DNA of 64,000 nt from Flavobacteriales bacterium UBA4110 (GCA_002383165.1 DFXK01000006.1:1-64000), one strand, 5' to 3'; shown: positions 32,404-42,127, numbered from the stretch's first letter. Translations and numbers: made by a program. The notes: a model not told the origin generated them from the letters alone.

Positions 32404-33130
32404 ATTGACTGATTTCCATCAAAAGTTCTCTATAATATTCCCCACACTTCGCGAGATGTGTTCCATACCAGGAAAAAGCTTCGCCGTCAACAATTCTAAT
32501 TTTCTGATTTTGACAAACTTCTTGGATTTCATCAATATGTTTTTCTTTGAAAGGAAATGGCTCTGACGAAAGGAAAATCAAATCGGCGCCTTGCAAATCT
32601 TCCAATTGAATTTCCGGATATCGTTTCTGATTTTTAAACAGATTTTCTAATCCCAATTCTTCCAAAATCCTCGAAATAAAAGTATCGCCACCAATGGTCA
32701 TATAAGGATTTTTCCAAATCAGATAAGCGACGTTCAAACGTTTTTCAGATTTCTGAATATCAAAAGCTTCGTAAGTTTTCAGATTAAAAAACTGCGCTTT
32801 TTCTTCTTTCCCAAATAGATGCCCGAGTTGTTTCAATAGATAATAATTGTCTTCCAGAGTTTCAATATTCGTTACCAAAACTTTGAAATCTTCCATCAAT
32901 TCCTCAACTTGTTCTTTGACGTTTTCCTCTTTGTTAGCGATGATCAGGTCTGGTTTTAGAGATTTAATTTTATCTAGATTAAGGTTTTTCGTTCCGCCAA
33001 TTATTTCAATTTTATCAACATAATCTTTTGGATGGATGCAGAATTTCGTCCGACCAACAATTTCGTCAGTCGTCAAACCCAAATCAAACAAAGCTTCCGT
33101 AATCGAAGGAACTAATGAAACAATTCTCAT
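32402..33130 (-). CDS. helical-backbone metal receptor, BtuF/FecB-like, without signal peptide
   Basis: 242 residues: MRIVSLVPSITEALFDLGL, VGRTKFC, LDKIKSLKPDLIIANKEENV and the characteristic WKNPYMTIGGDTFISRILEELG. It is the ABC substrate-binding fold used for cobalamin and siderophores, but there is no export signal and no transporter nearby. Cytosolic relatives are common in Bacteroidota and their ligand is unknown. Confidence 0.8.
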   Translation of the reverse strand: MRIVSLVPSITEALFDLGLTTDEIVGRTKFCIHPKDYVDKIEIIGGTKNLNLDKIKSLKPDLIIANKEENVKEQVEELMEDFKVLVTNIETLEDNYYLLKQLGHLFGKEEKAQFFNLKTYEAFDIQKSEKRLNVAYLIWKNPYMTIGGDTFISRILEELGLENLFKNQKRYPEIQLEDLQGADLIFLSSEPFPFKEKHIDEIQEVCQNQKIRIVDGEAFSWYGTHLAKCGEYYRELLMEISQ

Positions 33131-33132
33131 AA

Positions 33133-33170
33133 ATAAAAAACTCTCTCAAAAATATACATTTCTGAGAGAG
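33133..33170 (-). terminator. terminator after the DUF5606 gene
   Basis: On the minus strand CTCTCTCA and TGAGAGAG (33163-33170 and 33141-33148) form an 8-bp stem followed by six T (A-run 33135-33140). It ends transcription just before the BtuF-like gene. Confidence 0.8.
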
Positions 33171-33200
33171 CATTTATAATTTATAATTATCAATTAATAA

Positions 33201-33785
33201 TTATTCTTTGTCTTCTTTTTTAGTCGCTTTTTTAGCAGCAGGTTTTTTAGCTGGCGCTTTTTCTTCTTTAGCTTCTTCTGTTTTTTCAGCAGTTTTTTTT
33301 GCAGGAGCTTTTTTAGCCGCCGGTTTTTTCTCTGCTTTTTCTTCGACTACTTTAGCTTCTTCAGCAACTTCTACAGCAGGAGCTTCTGGTTTTACAAAAC
33401 TTTCAGGCGTGATGTAACCCGCTTTTTGAAGCAAGTTGTACCATTGAGCCAATTTTTTGATATCAGACTCATAAACTCTTTCCAAATCGTAATTAGGAAG
33501 AGATTCTGCCATAAAAGCTCTTAGTTCATCACTAGAAGATTTGTGGTTGATTGTTGCCTTGTAGTCGTATTTTTTTGCAATATTTTCAAAAACTTCGAAC
33601 AAAGGAACTTCTTTATCAAATGTGAACATTGCGATGTTGTCCAAAAGACTTACTTGGCTTGAGTTTGAGATGCTCGCTTTTTTCTTAGTCGTGATATCCT
33701 CAACGATAAAACCGTTTTTAAGTTGAGAAACCAATTTGAAAAGTCCTGGTTTTCCAGAGATTGAAATAATTTTTTCTAACTGCAT
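33201..33785 (-). CDS. DUF5606 protein with a Lys/Ala/Glu-rich tail
   Basis: 194 residues. The first about 130 form the Bacteroidota DUF5606 fold (MQLEKIISISGKPGLFKLVSQ, TTKKKASISNSSQVSLLDNIAMF, KIAQWYNLL-type helix). The remaining about 65 are a low-complexity tail of KKPAAKK and KAPAKK blocks interspersed with Glu, like histone-H1-type tails. Such tails may contact nucleic acid. Core gene adjacent to def and ruvX. Confidence 0.85.
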   Translation of the reverse strand: MQLEKIISISGKPGLFKLVSQLKNGFIVEDITTKKKASISNSSQVSLLDNIAMFTFDKEVPLFEVFENIAKKYDYKATINHKSSSDELRAFMAESLPNYDLERVYESDIKKLAQWYNLLQKAGYITPESFVKPEAPAVEVAEEAKVVEEKAEKKPAAKKAPAKKTAEKTEEAKEEKAPAKKPAAKKATKKEDKE

Positions 33786-33899
33786 TTTAGATTAATTTTT
33801 GTCGGAAGTCGGAAGTCCGATGTCCGAAGTTTTAATAATATTTTTTTATTTTTCTTTTTCCTAATTGCATTCTTCGGTCTTCTGACCTCCAACTTCTGA

Positions 33900-34472
33900 C
33901 TATTTTGGAAATCTCATTTTATAACTCACGCTAACGTCTCCATTAGCAATTTTCTGAAGTTTTCCTTTCACGATTTTTTTCTTCAACGCACTCAGGTGGT
34001 CTGTAAAAAGAATTCCTTCGATGTGGTCATATTCGTGTTGGATAACTCTTGCTCTGATGTCAGAGAATGTATCGGTATGTTTAACGAAATTTCTATCGTA
34101 ATATTCTATTTTAATCGTTGATTTTCTCTTCACATCTTCACGAACTTCCGGGATGCTCAAACAACCTTCATTGAATTTCCATTCTTCTCCGGATTCTTCA
34201 AGAATTTTTGCGTTGATGAACACTTTTTTAAAATCTTTCAATTCATCAGCGATGTCTTCATAATCTTCATCTTCCGAAAGTGGAGAAACATCCACCACAA
34301 AAAGTCTGATATCCAACCCAATCTGAGGCGCAGCCAAACCAATTCCGTTTGCACCGTACATCGTTTCGAACATATTATCGATTAGGGTCTGAAGCTCAGG
34401 ATAATCTTTGTCGATATCGTGTGCTTTTTTTCTCAAAACGGAATCTCCGAATGCTCTAATTGGTAAAATCAT
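33900..34472 (-). CDS. def: peptide deformylase
   Basis: 190 residues with the three deformylase motifs: GIGLAAPQIG (43-52), EGCLSIP (102-108) and HEYDH (146-150); Cys104 and the two His bind the metal. It removes the formyl group from nascent proteins. The start overlaps the ruvX stop by 4 bases, giving a coupled pair. An acidic insertion (SEDEDYEDIADEL, about 66-78) is longer than in the Escherichia coli enzyme, as usual in this phylum. Confidence 0.95.
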   Translation of the reverse strand: MILPIRAFGDSVLRKKAHDIDKDYPELQTLIDNMFETMYGANGIGLAAPQIGLDIRLFVVDVSPLSEDEDYEDIADELKDFKKVFINAKILEESGEEWKFNEGCLSIPEVREDVKRKSTIKIEYYDRNFVKHTDTFSDIRARVIQHEYDHIEGILFTDHLSALKKKIVKGKLQKIANGDVSVSYKMRFPK

Positions 34473-34882
34473 CTCTTTTGTTCTAAAAAATTCTGCAACA
34501 AAATAGTTGCGCTTACTTTGTCAATCAATCCTTTTTCTTGTCTTTGTTTTTTGTTTTTTCCGCTTTGACTAATGAAAAAAGAAGCCATTTTGGAAGTAAA
34601 ACGTTCATCCAGACGATTGATTTTTTTATCAGGAAACTCCTTTTCAAACACCGAAATAAATTTCTGAATTTCCGTTTCGATTTCGGATATATTTCCTTTC
34701 AAATCTGTGGGAAGTCCTATCACAACTTCGTCTACGCTGTTTTCTAAAAAATATTTTTTCAGAAAATCTACAAGTTTTGGAGTTTCTACTGTCGTCAGTC
34801 CGCTTGCAATAATTTGTAAGTCGTCTGTTGCAGCAATTCCTGTTCTTGCTTTTCCGTAATCTATGGCTAGGATTTGTCCCAT
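34469..34882 (-). CDS. ruvX: Holliday junction resolvase-like RuvX (YqgF)
   Basis: 137 residues of RNase H-like fold: ILAIDYGKARTGIA (4-17) with the first catalytic Asp, VDEVVIGLPTDLKG and RLDERFTSKMA, then DKVSATILLQNFL. The normal family length. It takes part in 16S rRNA processing and/or recombination. Translationally coupled to def. Confidence 0.92.
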   Translation of the reverse strand: MGQILAIDYGKARTGIAATDDLQIIASGLTTVETPKLVDFLKKYFLENSVDEVVIGLPTDLKGNISEIETEIQKFISVFEKEFPDKKINRLDERFTSKMASFFISQSGKNKKQRQEKGLIDKVSATILLQNFLEQKR

Positions 34883-34924
34883 AAGTGTGCAAATTTACAA
34901 AAATTTTCAGCTTATGAAAATTAA

Positions 34925-34962
34925 AAAAGCCGTGTAAAGATGATAGGCTTTATACGGCTTTT
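34925..34962 (-). terminator. terminator between the membrane-protein gene and ruvX
   Basis: AAAAGCCGTGTA (from 34925) and TATACGGCTTTT pair over 12 positions with one G-T mismatch; on the minus strand the second arm is followed by more T. It separates ruvX-def from the sigma factor operon. Confidence 0.75.
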
Positions 34963-34978
34963 GATGATTAGAATGATA

Positions 34979-35575
34979 TTAATCCATTTTCATTTCATCT
35001 ACCAGTTTTTTGATTCGGTCAATGTATTTTCCATAGAAATATTGAAACCACCAATTGCCAAGGAAATAGAGTCCAAACAAACCAAGAATTACTGGGAAAA
35101 GCAGATAAAATGACAAGAATCCATTACTGTATGTTTTTGTGTACGGAATCGATTCTGTAATTATAATCATTTCGCAAACCAAAAACGGAACAAAACTCAG
35201 ATAAAATGAAAGATAATATTGTTTATTCAATTCAAATTGATGAAACAAATCTTTCAGAGAATCATAAGTTCCCAAAGTAGGATTGCCGATTTCCCTATAA
35301 AGTCTAAAGAACTTACTGAAGAAGAAAACTGTAATCAAAGTCATAGAAGCCACCAAAACCTCGATGTAAAGCCTGAATCTGAAAGGAATTGGGAAAAACC
35401 AAATCACAATCAAAATGATAGGAAGCAAAATAATGGTCGACCAAAACTCGTGGCGCATATTTTTTCTAATCCTTTCCAAAGGATGATGTATCTGTCTCTG
35501 TTTTTCTGGCGAAATCTCCGGTGTTTCGGAAACATCTTCCTTTTGCCATAGGGATTTAAAATTGTCTAGTTCCAT
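34979..35575 (-). CDS. membrane protein co-transcribed with the ECF sigma factor
   Basis: 198 residues starting MELDNFKSLWQ, a beginning typical of Bacteroidota proteins encoded after sigma factors. Four hydrophobic spans: about 42-64, 68-89, 119-142 and 152-176, then a basic/acidic C-terminal helix. No zinc anti-sigma motif. It lies 82 bases after the sigma gene and may control it at the membrane. Confidence 0.65.
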   Translation of the reverse strand: MELDNFKSLWQKEDVSETPEISPEKQRQIHHPLERIRKNMRHEFWSTIILLPIILIVIWFFPIPFRFRLYIEVLVASMTLITVFFFSKFFRLYREIGNPTLGTYDSLKDLFHQFELNKQYYLSFYLSFVPFLVCEMIIITESIPYTKTYSNGFLSFYLLFPVILGLFGLYFLGNWWFQYFYGKYIDRIKKLVDEMKMD

Positions 35576-35657
35576 ATCTTTGATAGTTGAAAATTGATGG
35601 TTGATAATTGATAACTTTTAGTTGTCAGTCGGAGCGGAGTCGAAGACTTTATCACAC

Positions 35658-36164
35658 TCAATCTCTAGAAGTCCTTTTATTGATTAATTCTTTTAACTTA
35701 TCCTTCGCACGATTCAGTTTCACTCTTGCATTGCCTTCCGAGATGCCCATTTGTTCTGCCATTTCTTTTCCGGAAAAATCTTCCAGATAATAGAAAATCA
35801 AAGCTTTGTCAATCGGATTGAGTTTTTGGATACATTCGTACATCAGTTTCAGATTTTGCTCGTCTTCCAAATTATAATCATCTTCTTTTAATTTGTAGAG
35901 CGACACATCATCATTCTGTATAAAACTCCGTCGCTTCTCGGATTTCAGGAAAATAATCGCTGTGTTCAGCGCAATTCTGTAAAGCCAAGTCGAGAATTCC
36001 GACTTTCCTTCAAAACTTGAAAACGACTTCCAAACCTGATAAATAATCTCCTGAAAAAGGTCATTCTGGTCGTCACGATTATCCATATACATTTTAGAAA
36101 TCTTGAAGACGATTCCTTTATGTTTATCGATTTTCGCTAAAAATTCTTTATCAGATGATTGCAT
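35658..36164 (-). CDS. RNA polymerase sigma-70 factor, ECF subfamily
   Basis: 168 residues with region 2 (KISKMYMDNRDDQNDLFQEIIYQVWKSFSSFEG, about 21-53) and region 4 (LNPIDKALIFYYLEDFSGKEMAEQMGISEGNARVKLNRAKDKL, with the helix-turn-helix at about 131-160). No region 1 or 3. The short linker between them is acidic. The partner is probably the membrane protein that follows. Confidence 0.9.
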   Translation of the reverse strand: MQSSDKEFLAKIDKHKGIVFKISKMYMDNRDDQNDLFQEIIYQVWKSFSSFEGKSEFSTWLYRIALNTAIIFLKSEKRRSFIQNDDVSLYKLKEDDYNLEDEQNLKLMYECIQKLNPIDKALIFYYLEDFSGKEMAEQMGISEGNARVKLNRAKDKLKELINKRTSRD

Positions 36165-36431
36165 TTTTTTAACTCTGTCAAGTTAGTAAGGGAATTGAAA
36201 ATTTGTTACAAAATAAATTAAGATACAACACAAAATTCATAAGCAAAAAGTGCAAAACAACAAATCTCCACCCGTCCAACTCAAAATACTCATTTGGGCG
36301 CCTTTATCCGCCTTCCGTTCCCGCTTTTTTCTTTTTTGAGAAAAAGAAAAAGAGCTCCACTCAAGTCGGGGCGCGCTTCGCCAAGATTATAAATTTCTAT
36401 ATCAAATCAACATTTTACATATTCAAATTAC

Positions 36432-36480
36432 TTGTCATTCAGTAGGAATCAAAACTGCTGAGATTCCTACGGAGTGACAA
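36432..36480. repeat. REP-type palindrome, copy 1
   Basis: GTCATTC-A-GTAGGAATC pairs with GATTCCTAC-GGAGTGAC around an 11-base loop (36432-36480). A better-matched copy is at 46668-46732. It lies in the 468-base gap between the sigma factor gene and the ABC ATPase, which otherwise holds no supported gene. Confidence 0.7.
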
Positions 36481-36520
36481 ACAGACTTTTTCAAATTTCT
36501 GTTTTTATTGTTGAGCGAGG

Positions 36521-36590
36521 AGTCTTTGCGACTCTTAAAAATATTTTCAACAATGTATAAAAATCTTTGCGCTCTTTGCGTTAAAATAAA
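36521..36590. repeat. dispersed repeat ending in CTTTGCGTTAAA, copy 1
   Basis: Contains GTCTTTGCGACTCTTAAAAA and ends CTCTTTGCGTTAAAAT. The same unit recurs at 37974-38040 and 46811-46877, in each case just before a gene on the plus strand. Confidence 0.65.
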
Positions 36591-36632
36591 ACCAATCAAT
36601 TTTCATATTTTTGTAACAATAAAAGAATAAGA

Positions 36633-37328
36633 ATGTCTTTAAAAATTTCAGGACTTACCAAAAAATTCGGAGAGCAAATTGCACTCAATGATATCAACAT
36701 AACGATTGCCAATAACGAGATTATCGGATTACTCGGACCCAATGGTGCAGGAAAATCTACGTTGATGAAATCCATCACAGGCGTGCTGAAAATTGACGAA
36801 GGCGAAATACTTTTGGACGAAAAAAACATCGCAGAAAACGAAATCGAATCTAAAAAGAAAATCGGTTTCCTTCCAGAGAATAATCCGCTTTATAATGAGA
36901 TGTTTGTCAAAGAATATCTGCAATTCGTTGCCAATCTTCATAATATAAAAAAAGAACGAGTAGAACAGGTCATCGATTTGGTTGGGATTACACCGGAAAA
37001 ATCGAAGAAAATTAGTCAGCTTTCCAAAGGTTACAAACAACGTGTTGGATTAGCGCAAGCCATTCTCCATGAACCGGATTTATTGATTCTTGATGAACCA
37101 ACCAACGGACTTGACCCCAATCAAATTGTCGAAATCCGAAACGTTATCAAAGAAATTGGGAAAGAAAAAACCGTGATTCTTTCTACACACATTATGCAGG
37201 AAGTGGAAGCACTATGTTCTCGTGTGATTTTGATTCATCAAGGGAAAATATTACAGGATTCTCCGATTTCAGAATTCAAAGGAAAATTTGCAAGTCTGGA
37301 AGAAGCGTTTCAGAGTTATACGGTTTAA
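36633..37328 (+). CDS. ABC transporter ATP-binding protein, GldA-like
   Basis: 231 residues: Walker A GPNGAGKS (about 35-42), the Q-loop region KIGFLPENNPLYNEM (the PENNPLY sequence is typical of GldA-type ATPases of Bacteroidota), signature LSKGYKQRVGLAQAI, Walker B LLILDEPTNGLDP and H-loop STHIM. It lacks the C-terminal extension of full-length GldA (about 300 residues), so I give no symbol. No permease is adjacent. Confidence 0.88.
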   Translation: MSLKISGLTKKFGEQIALNDINITIANNEIIGLLGPNGAGKSTLMKSITGVLKIDEGEILLDEKNIAENEIESKKKIGFLPENNPLYNEMFVKEYLQFVANLHNIKKERVEQVIDLVGITPEKSKKISQLSKGYKQRVGLAQAILHEPDLLILDEPTNGLDPNQIVEIRNVIKEIGKEKTVILSTHIMQEVEALCSRVILIHQGKILQDSPISEFKGKFASLEEAFQSYTV

Positions 37329-37412
37329 TCATCAATGATGAATGATGATTGATAAATGATATTTTAAAAAATTAAAAATCGTAAATTCGTAAAGATTTAA
37401 TAATACAAAACG

Positions 37413-37667
37413 ATGGAAGCATCAATTATCATACATCCAAGAAATAAGAAAGAAGCGTCATTACTAAAAAAAGTGCTGAAAGCTTTGGATGCGCAATTTG
37501 TTTTTAAGGAAGAAAAACCTGAAAGTCTAAGTCCAAGCAATGACCCTTATTATGATATTCCGGAAAACGTTGCAGAATTAGAAAGGAGAATTGCGGACTT
37601 GAAAACAGGAAAATCAAAATCGAAAATACTTTCAAAAGAAGCGCAGAAAGAATTATTAGGTTTATGA
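37413..37667 (+). CDS. antitoxin of a type II toxin-antitoxin pair
   Basis: 84 residues: MEASIIIHPRNKKEASLLKKVLKAL, a central acidic part (DPYYDIPENVAELERRIADL) and a basic tail. Architecture matches the small Bacteroidota antitoxins (DUF2683-like) paired with YoeB/Txe toxins. The last 4 bases overlap the toxin start. Confidence 0.75.
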   Translation: MEASIIIHPRNKKEASLLKKVLKALDAQFVFKEEKPESLSPSNDPYYDIPENVAELERRIADLKTGKSKSKILSKEAQKELLGL

Positions 37668-37942
37668 TTTTTCAAATAAAACTTTCGGATGAAGCAGAAA
37701 AAGACATCCTGTTTTACAGAAAATCAGGTAATAAATCGGCTTTGAAGAAAATTAACATATTTATAGATGAACTTCGTATTAATCCATATTCTGGAACAGG
37801 AAAACCTGAACGTTTAAAGCATAAAAATGGTAATGTTTGGTCAAGAAGAATCGATAGCAAAAACCGTTTGATTTATAGTGTCGAAGAAAATATTGTTACC
37901 GTAGAAATCATTTCCGCCAAAGGTCATTATGGCGATAAGTAA
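37664..37942 (+). CDS. Txe/YoeB family toxin
   Basis: 92 residues of the RelE superfamily, YoeB branch: FQIKLSDEAEKDILFYRKSG, PYSGTGKPERLKH, WSRRIDSKNRLIYSV and a C-terminal SAKGHYGDK. The Trp-Ser-Arg-Arg and terminal His-Tyr positions match YoeB's ribosome-dependent mRNA endonuclease site. Overlap ATGA with the antitoxin ensures coupled translation. Confidence 0.88.
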   Translation: MIFQIKLSDEAEKDILFYRKSGNKSALKKINIFIDELRINPYSGTGKPERLKHKNGNVWSRRIDSKNRLIYSVEENIVTVEIISAKGHYGDK

Positions 37943-37973
37943 AAAATATTTACCTCTTCTTTGGTAAATTTAC

Positions 37974-38040
37974 GTCTTTGCGACTCTTAAAAATATCCTT
38001 AATAATTAATAAAAAACTTTGCGCTTTGCGTTAAAAAAAT
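37974..38040. repeat. dispersed repeat, copy 2, running up to priA
   Basis: TCTTTGCGACTCTTAAAAAT matches copy 1 closely and the unit ends CTTTGCGCTTTGCGTTAAAAAA directly before priA, so the repeat supplies the priA upstream region. Confidence 0.65.
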
Positions 38041-38048
38041 ATCATAGT

Positions 38049-40496
38049 TTGCAATTCGCTCAAATCATTCTTCCGCTCAATCTCAAAGGAACTTTCACCT
38101 ACAAAGTTCCAGCTGATTTTTTGGATAAAATTGAGGTCGGAATGCGCGTTCTGGTTCCGTTTCGTGGGAAAAAAATCTATACGGGAATTGTTGCGGAATT
38201 GTTCGATGATTTTGAAGAAACTTTTGTTCCGAAAGAAATCATCAATCTTTTAGATAATCAACCGATTGTTCCAAAACAACAGTTGGATTTTTGGAATTGG
38301 TTGAGCTCCTATTATCTCTGTAATCTAGGCGAAATTTACCGTTTGGCGTTTCCGTCTTCTCTCAAATTAGAAAGTGAAACTTACGTCAGATTGTTGTCCG
38401 AAAGAACCATCGACTGGCAAAATCTGGATGCCAACGAAACTTATCTTCTTCAAGCTTTGGAAGTTCGGCAAATGCTAAATTTACAAGAGATTGAAGCTTT
38501 CATTCCAAAAAAAGAAATCATCAAAACCATCAATGCGCTGATTGATGAACGATATATTTCTGTAGATGAAAAAATCACTGAAAAATATAAAGCGAAAGAA
38601 ATTGCTTACCTAAAAGTCAATGATGAAGCTTTGGTTTCAGAGAATTTGGCGATAATTCTTTTGAAACTCGATAAAGCTAAAAAACAGAAAGACCTTTTCT
38701 TAAATATCCTTTCCAAACAAATTGATAATCCGGAAAATCCAATCCGGAAATCTTTGGTTTTTGATGAAGGTAATTTCGTCAATCAACAACTGAAATCTTT
38801 GATAGAAAAAGGTTGGGTTACAGAATATTATCTGGAAAAACACAGAATCGATTCTTACGAAGGCGAAATTCAAGAAATTGAAGAACTGACGGATAATCAG
38901 AAAAAAGCTGTTTCAGAAATCAATCAAGCTTTTGAAGAAGCGAAAAATGTGTTGCTTCACGGTGTGACTTCATCGGGGAAAACGCATATTTATCTTGAGA
39001 AGATTGAAGATTGTATTAATTCTGGACAAAATGTTTTGTTGCTTTTGCCGGAGATTGCTTTGACCAAACAAATTACAATCAGACTCGAAAAAAAATACGG
39101 AAAGAAACTTGGTTTTTATCATAATAAACTGACGGATTTTGAAAGAGTAGAAGTTTGGCGAAAAATCAAAAAAAATGAACTCCAAATTCTGATTGGAACT
39201 CGGAATTCTTTATTTCTTCCATTTGAAAATCTAGGGTTGATTATTGTTGATGAAGAACACGATTCGGCTTACAGACCAAAAGACCAGAACTTCTTTTTTA
39301 ATGCGAAAGATTCGGCGATGATGTTGGCAGAATTTTATCAATCCAAATTGATTCTCGGTTCAGCAACGCCTTCTTTGGAAAGCTATGATTTGGCGATAAA
39401 AGACAAGTTGCGTTATGTTTCTATTAATGAAAGATTCGGGAAAGTGGATCTACCCAAATTTGAAATAATTGATATCAAAGAAGCACAAAATCAAAAGAAA
39501 ATTGTTGGTAATTTCAGTCAAAAAATGATTGACGAAATCAATCTTCAATTAGACCAAAAAAAGCAAACCATCATTCTTCACAATCGTCGTGGTTATGCTA
39601 ATGTCATTGAATGTGAAACTTGCGGTCACGTGACTTATTGCAGTAATTGTGATGTTGTAATGACTTATCATAAAGCTTCGAATGAGTTGAAATGCCATTA
39701 TTGCGGACATCGTTCTGGGAAACCAACAACTTGCCCAAGTTGCAATAGCGACAACCTCAATACAAAAGGCGTTGGCGTTGAACAAATCGAAGAGGAAACT
39801 CAAAAGATTTTTTCAGATGCTGAGGTTGACAGGATGGATGTTGACGCAATGCGAAAGAAATTTGCTTATGAAAAACTTTACGAAAAACTAGAAAACGGAG
39901 AAACCGATATTTTAGTCGGAACACAGATGATTTCCAAAGGTTTGGATTTTGATAATATTGAATTGGTTGCGATTCCGAAAGCTGATTCTATGATTCACGT
40001 TCAGGATTTTCGAGCAGAAGAGAGAGCTTATCAATTGATAACACAAGTTGCAGGAAGAGCAGGAAGAGTTTCTGGAAATGGAAAAATTCTCATTCAGACT
40101 TATAATCCGTCGCATTCGGTTTTTGAATTAATTAAGAATCAGAATGTTAAAGAGATTTATAATTACTTCCTTGATGAAAGAAAAAAGTTTCTTTATCCGC
40201 CATTTGTGAAATTAATAATGATAGAACTGAAACATAGGAAAGAAGACAAAATCAACAGAGCTTCTCAATTTCTCGGTTCGATTCTTCGAAAGTATATTCC
40301 TGAAGAATGTATTCTTGGTCCGGAAAAATCGCCTATTGCAAGGCTAAACAATCTTTATCAATATCAGATTCTTCTCAAATTTCCGAAAAATAAAAACTAC
40401 AAAATCTACAAAGAATTACTTCTTAAATCTTTTGATGAGTTTGACGAAATCGCGGCTTATAAATCTATTAGAAAAGATGTTTTTGTCGATTTTTAA
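38049..40496 (+). CDS. priA: primosomal protein N', replication-restart helicase
   Basis: About 815 residues. Start placed at TTG 38049 (LQFAQIILPLNLKGTFTYKVP), where the family's N-terminal strand begins; the open frame extends 10 codons into the dispersed repeat. Helicase motifs: Walker A HGVTSSGKTHIY (about 304-315), DEEH (about 401-404) and LGSATPSLES. Four zinc-binding Cys pairs lie in CETCGHVTYCSNC, CHYCGH and CPSC (about 522-570). GTQMISKGLDF and QVAGRAGR complete it. It restarts stalled forks. Confidence 0.93.
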   Translation: MQFAQIILPLNLKGTFTYKVPADFLDKIEVGMRVLVPFRGKKIYTGIVAELFDDFEETFVPKEIINLLDNQPIVPKQQLDFWNWLSSYYLCNLGEIYRLAFPSSLKLESETYVRLLSERTIDWQNLDANETYLLQALEVRQMLNLQEIEAFIPKKEIIKTINALIDERYISVDEKITEKYKAKEIAYLKVNDEALVSENLAIILLKLDKAKKQKDLFLNILSKQIDNPENPIRKSLVFDEGNFVNQQLKSLIEKGWVTEYYLEKHRIDSYEGEIQEIEELTDNQKKAVSEINQAFEEAKNVLLHGVTSSGKTHIYLEKIEDCINSGQNVLLLLPEIALTKQITIRLEKKYGKKLGFYHNKLTDFERVEVWRKIKKNELQILIGTRNSLFLPFENLGLIIVDEEHDSAYRPKDQNFFFNAKDSAMMLAEFYQSKLILGSATPSLESYDLAIKDKLRYVSINERFGKVDLPKFEIIDIKEAQNQKKIVGNFSQKMIDEINLQLDQKKQTIILHNRRGYANVIECETCGHVTYCSNCDVVMTYHKASNELKCHYCGHRSGKPTTCPSCNSDNLNTKGVGVEQIEEETQKIFSDAEVDRMDVDAMRKKFAYEKLYEKLENGETDILVGTQMISKGLDFDNIELVAIPKADSMIHVQDFRAEERAYQLITQVAGRAGRVSGNGKILIQTYNPSHSVFELIKNQNVKEIYNYFLDERKKFLYPPFVKLIMIELKHRKEDKINRASQFLGSILRKYIPEECILGPEKSPIARLNNLYQYQILLKFPKNKNYKIYKELLLKSFDEFDEIAAYKSIRKDVFVDF

Positions 40497-40646
40497 CTGT
40501 TTTTAACAAAAATTCTAGTTTTTTATTAGAGTTTGACACAGCTTCCACGGCAATATTCTCTAACTTTACCTAGTTATGATAATAAGATTAGACAATCTTA
40601 AACCTTAATTAAAAAAAATTCAATAAAAATTGTAATTGTTTTGAGA

Positions 40647-42104
40647 ATGAATAAAATCAGAAATTACGTTTCAATTTTCGCTATTGGTTTTTCCTCATTT
40701 GTTTTTTCGCAAGGGAGCGTCGCAGTTTCTACCTATCCACAAGTTGCTGATCAGCAGAATCTTGTAAAGGATATTACGGCAGAAAAGGCGCTGTTGTCTC
40801 CGAAAGAGCAGATTGAGTTTAACATCAATAAAATGTTTACCGACCCAGTTCTAAGGAATGCCAATTGGGGATTTGTGGTTTATGACCCAAAAACGGAGAA
40901 AATTGTAACGGCGTACAACGAAACTGCGCCATTGATTCCGGCTTCCACAACTAAATTATTAACAACCGAAACAGCCTTTGCTTTATTAGGACCGCAGTAC
41001 AGATGGAACACACAATTAGAATATTCTGGAAGTATTGATGTTGAGGGGGTTTTGACAGGAAATCTTTATATAGTTGGAAGTGGCGACCCTTCACTGGGTG
41101 GAAATAGAGGTGGAGCAGCGAGTTATACGCAGATTGTTAATCAATATCTTGGTGCTATTAGAGAAAAAGGAATTAGAAAAATTACAGGAGATATTATCAT
41201 CCAAACTGCGATTTTTAAAGAGAATAAAAAGCAAGAGCTTCCTAAAAATATAGTATGGCTGGAACAGAAAAATTATTTTCTACCGGTAGGAACTACTAAA
41301 GATATTGACCCGAGAAACGAAAAGCTGATTATCAATCAGTCTAATAATCCTTTTAATCAGCAAAAGAAATTTTTTTATATTTCTCCCTATGCTGACAAAC
41401 TGGTGTACGCAGATAAGTTTGAGGGAAACGGAATGACAACAAAAGTAGCTGAACCTCCTGCTTTTTTGGCTAATAAATTGAGAGAAAGTTTGGTTAAAAA
41501 TAAAATCACTGTTTCTGGAAAAGTAACTCCTAAAATTGTAGATAGAGAGCCGGAGCCAAGAGAAATTTTAACGACTTACAAATCCCCGACTTTAGCAGAA
41601 ATCGTCAATTATACCAACCAAAGAAGTGACAATGGGTATGCAGAAGCATTATTGAAATCTAATGGTTTCCAAAGCTTAGGCGACCAAACTACAGAATCCG
41701 GGCGGCAAGTTGTAACAGATCATCTAAAATCCATAAACTTTGATATGAATGGTCTAAATTATATGGATGGAAGCGGGCTTTCTAAATCGCATACCGTTAC
41801 GCCACTCTCTCAGGTTAAGTTCTTAGCAAAAATGATGAAATCGCCTTATTATAAAGAATATTTCGAGTCTTTGCCAATTGCAGGACAGTCGGGAACACTG
41901 AAACATATGTTTATGGTGAATTCCAACGGACAGATTTTTGCAAAAACCGGAACATTGAATGGTGTAAAATGTCTGGCAGGTTACATCAAAACAAGAAGTA
42001 ACAAAACCCTTGCTTTTTCTTTATTGATTAATAAATTCTCGGGTTCTGTTGCGCAAGTGAAAGACAGAATGGAACAGTTGCTGGATCCGACTTTAGATTT
42101 GTAA
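40647..42104 (+). CDS. dacB: D-alanyl-D-alanine carboxypeptidase/endopeptidase (PBP4 type)
   Basis: 485 residues from the ATG at 40647 (MNKIRNYVSIFAIGFSSFVFSQ, a signal peptide). The penicillin-binding motifs are in order: STTK (about 100), SDN in QRSDNGYAEALL (about 327) and KTG in FAKTGTLNG (about 433), with the long insertion characteristic of class C PBP4. It trims peptidoglycan side chains in the periplasm. It ends with a strong terminator. Confidence 0.92.
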   Translation: MNKIRNYVSIFAIGFSSFVFSQGSVAVSTYPQVADQQNLVKDITAEKALLSPKEQIEFNINKMFTDPVLRNANWGFVVYDPKTEKIVTAYNETAPLIPASTTKLLTTETAFALLGPQYRWNTQLEYSGSIDVEGVLTGNLYIVGSGDPSLGGNRGGAASYTQIVNQYLGAIREKGIRKITGDIIIQTAIFKENKKQELPKNIVWLEQKNYFLPVGTTKDIDPRNEKLIINQSNNPFNQQKKFFYISPYADKLVYADKFEGNGMTTKVAEPPAFLANKLRESLVKNKITVSGKVTPKIVDREPEPREILTTYKSPTLAEIVNYTNQRSDNGYAEALLKSNGFQSLGDQTTESGRQVVTDHLKSINFDMNGLNYMDGSGLSKSHTVTPLSQVKFLAKMMKSPYYKEYFESLPIAGQSGTLKHMFMVNSNGQIFAKTGTLNGVKCLAGYIKTRSNKTLAFSLLINKFSGSVAQVKDRMEQLLDPTLDL

Positions 42105-42127
42105 TAATCAATCTTTTATAAATTAAA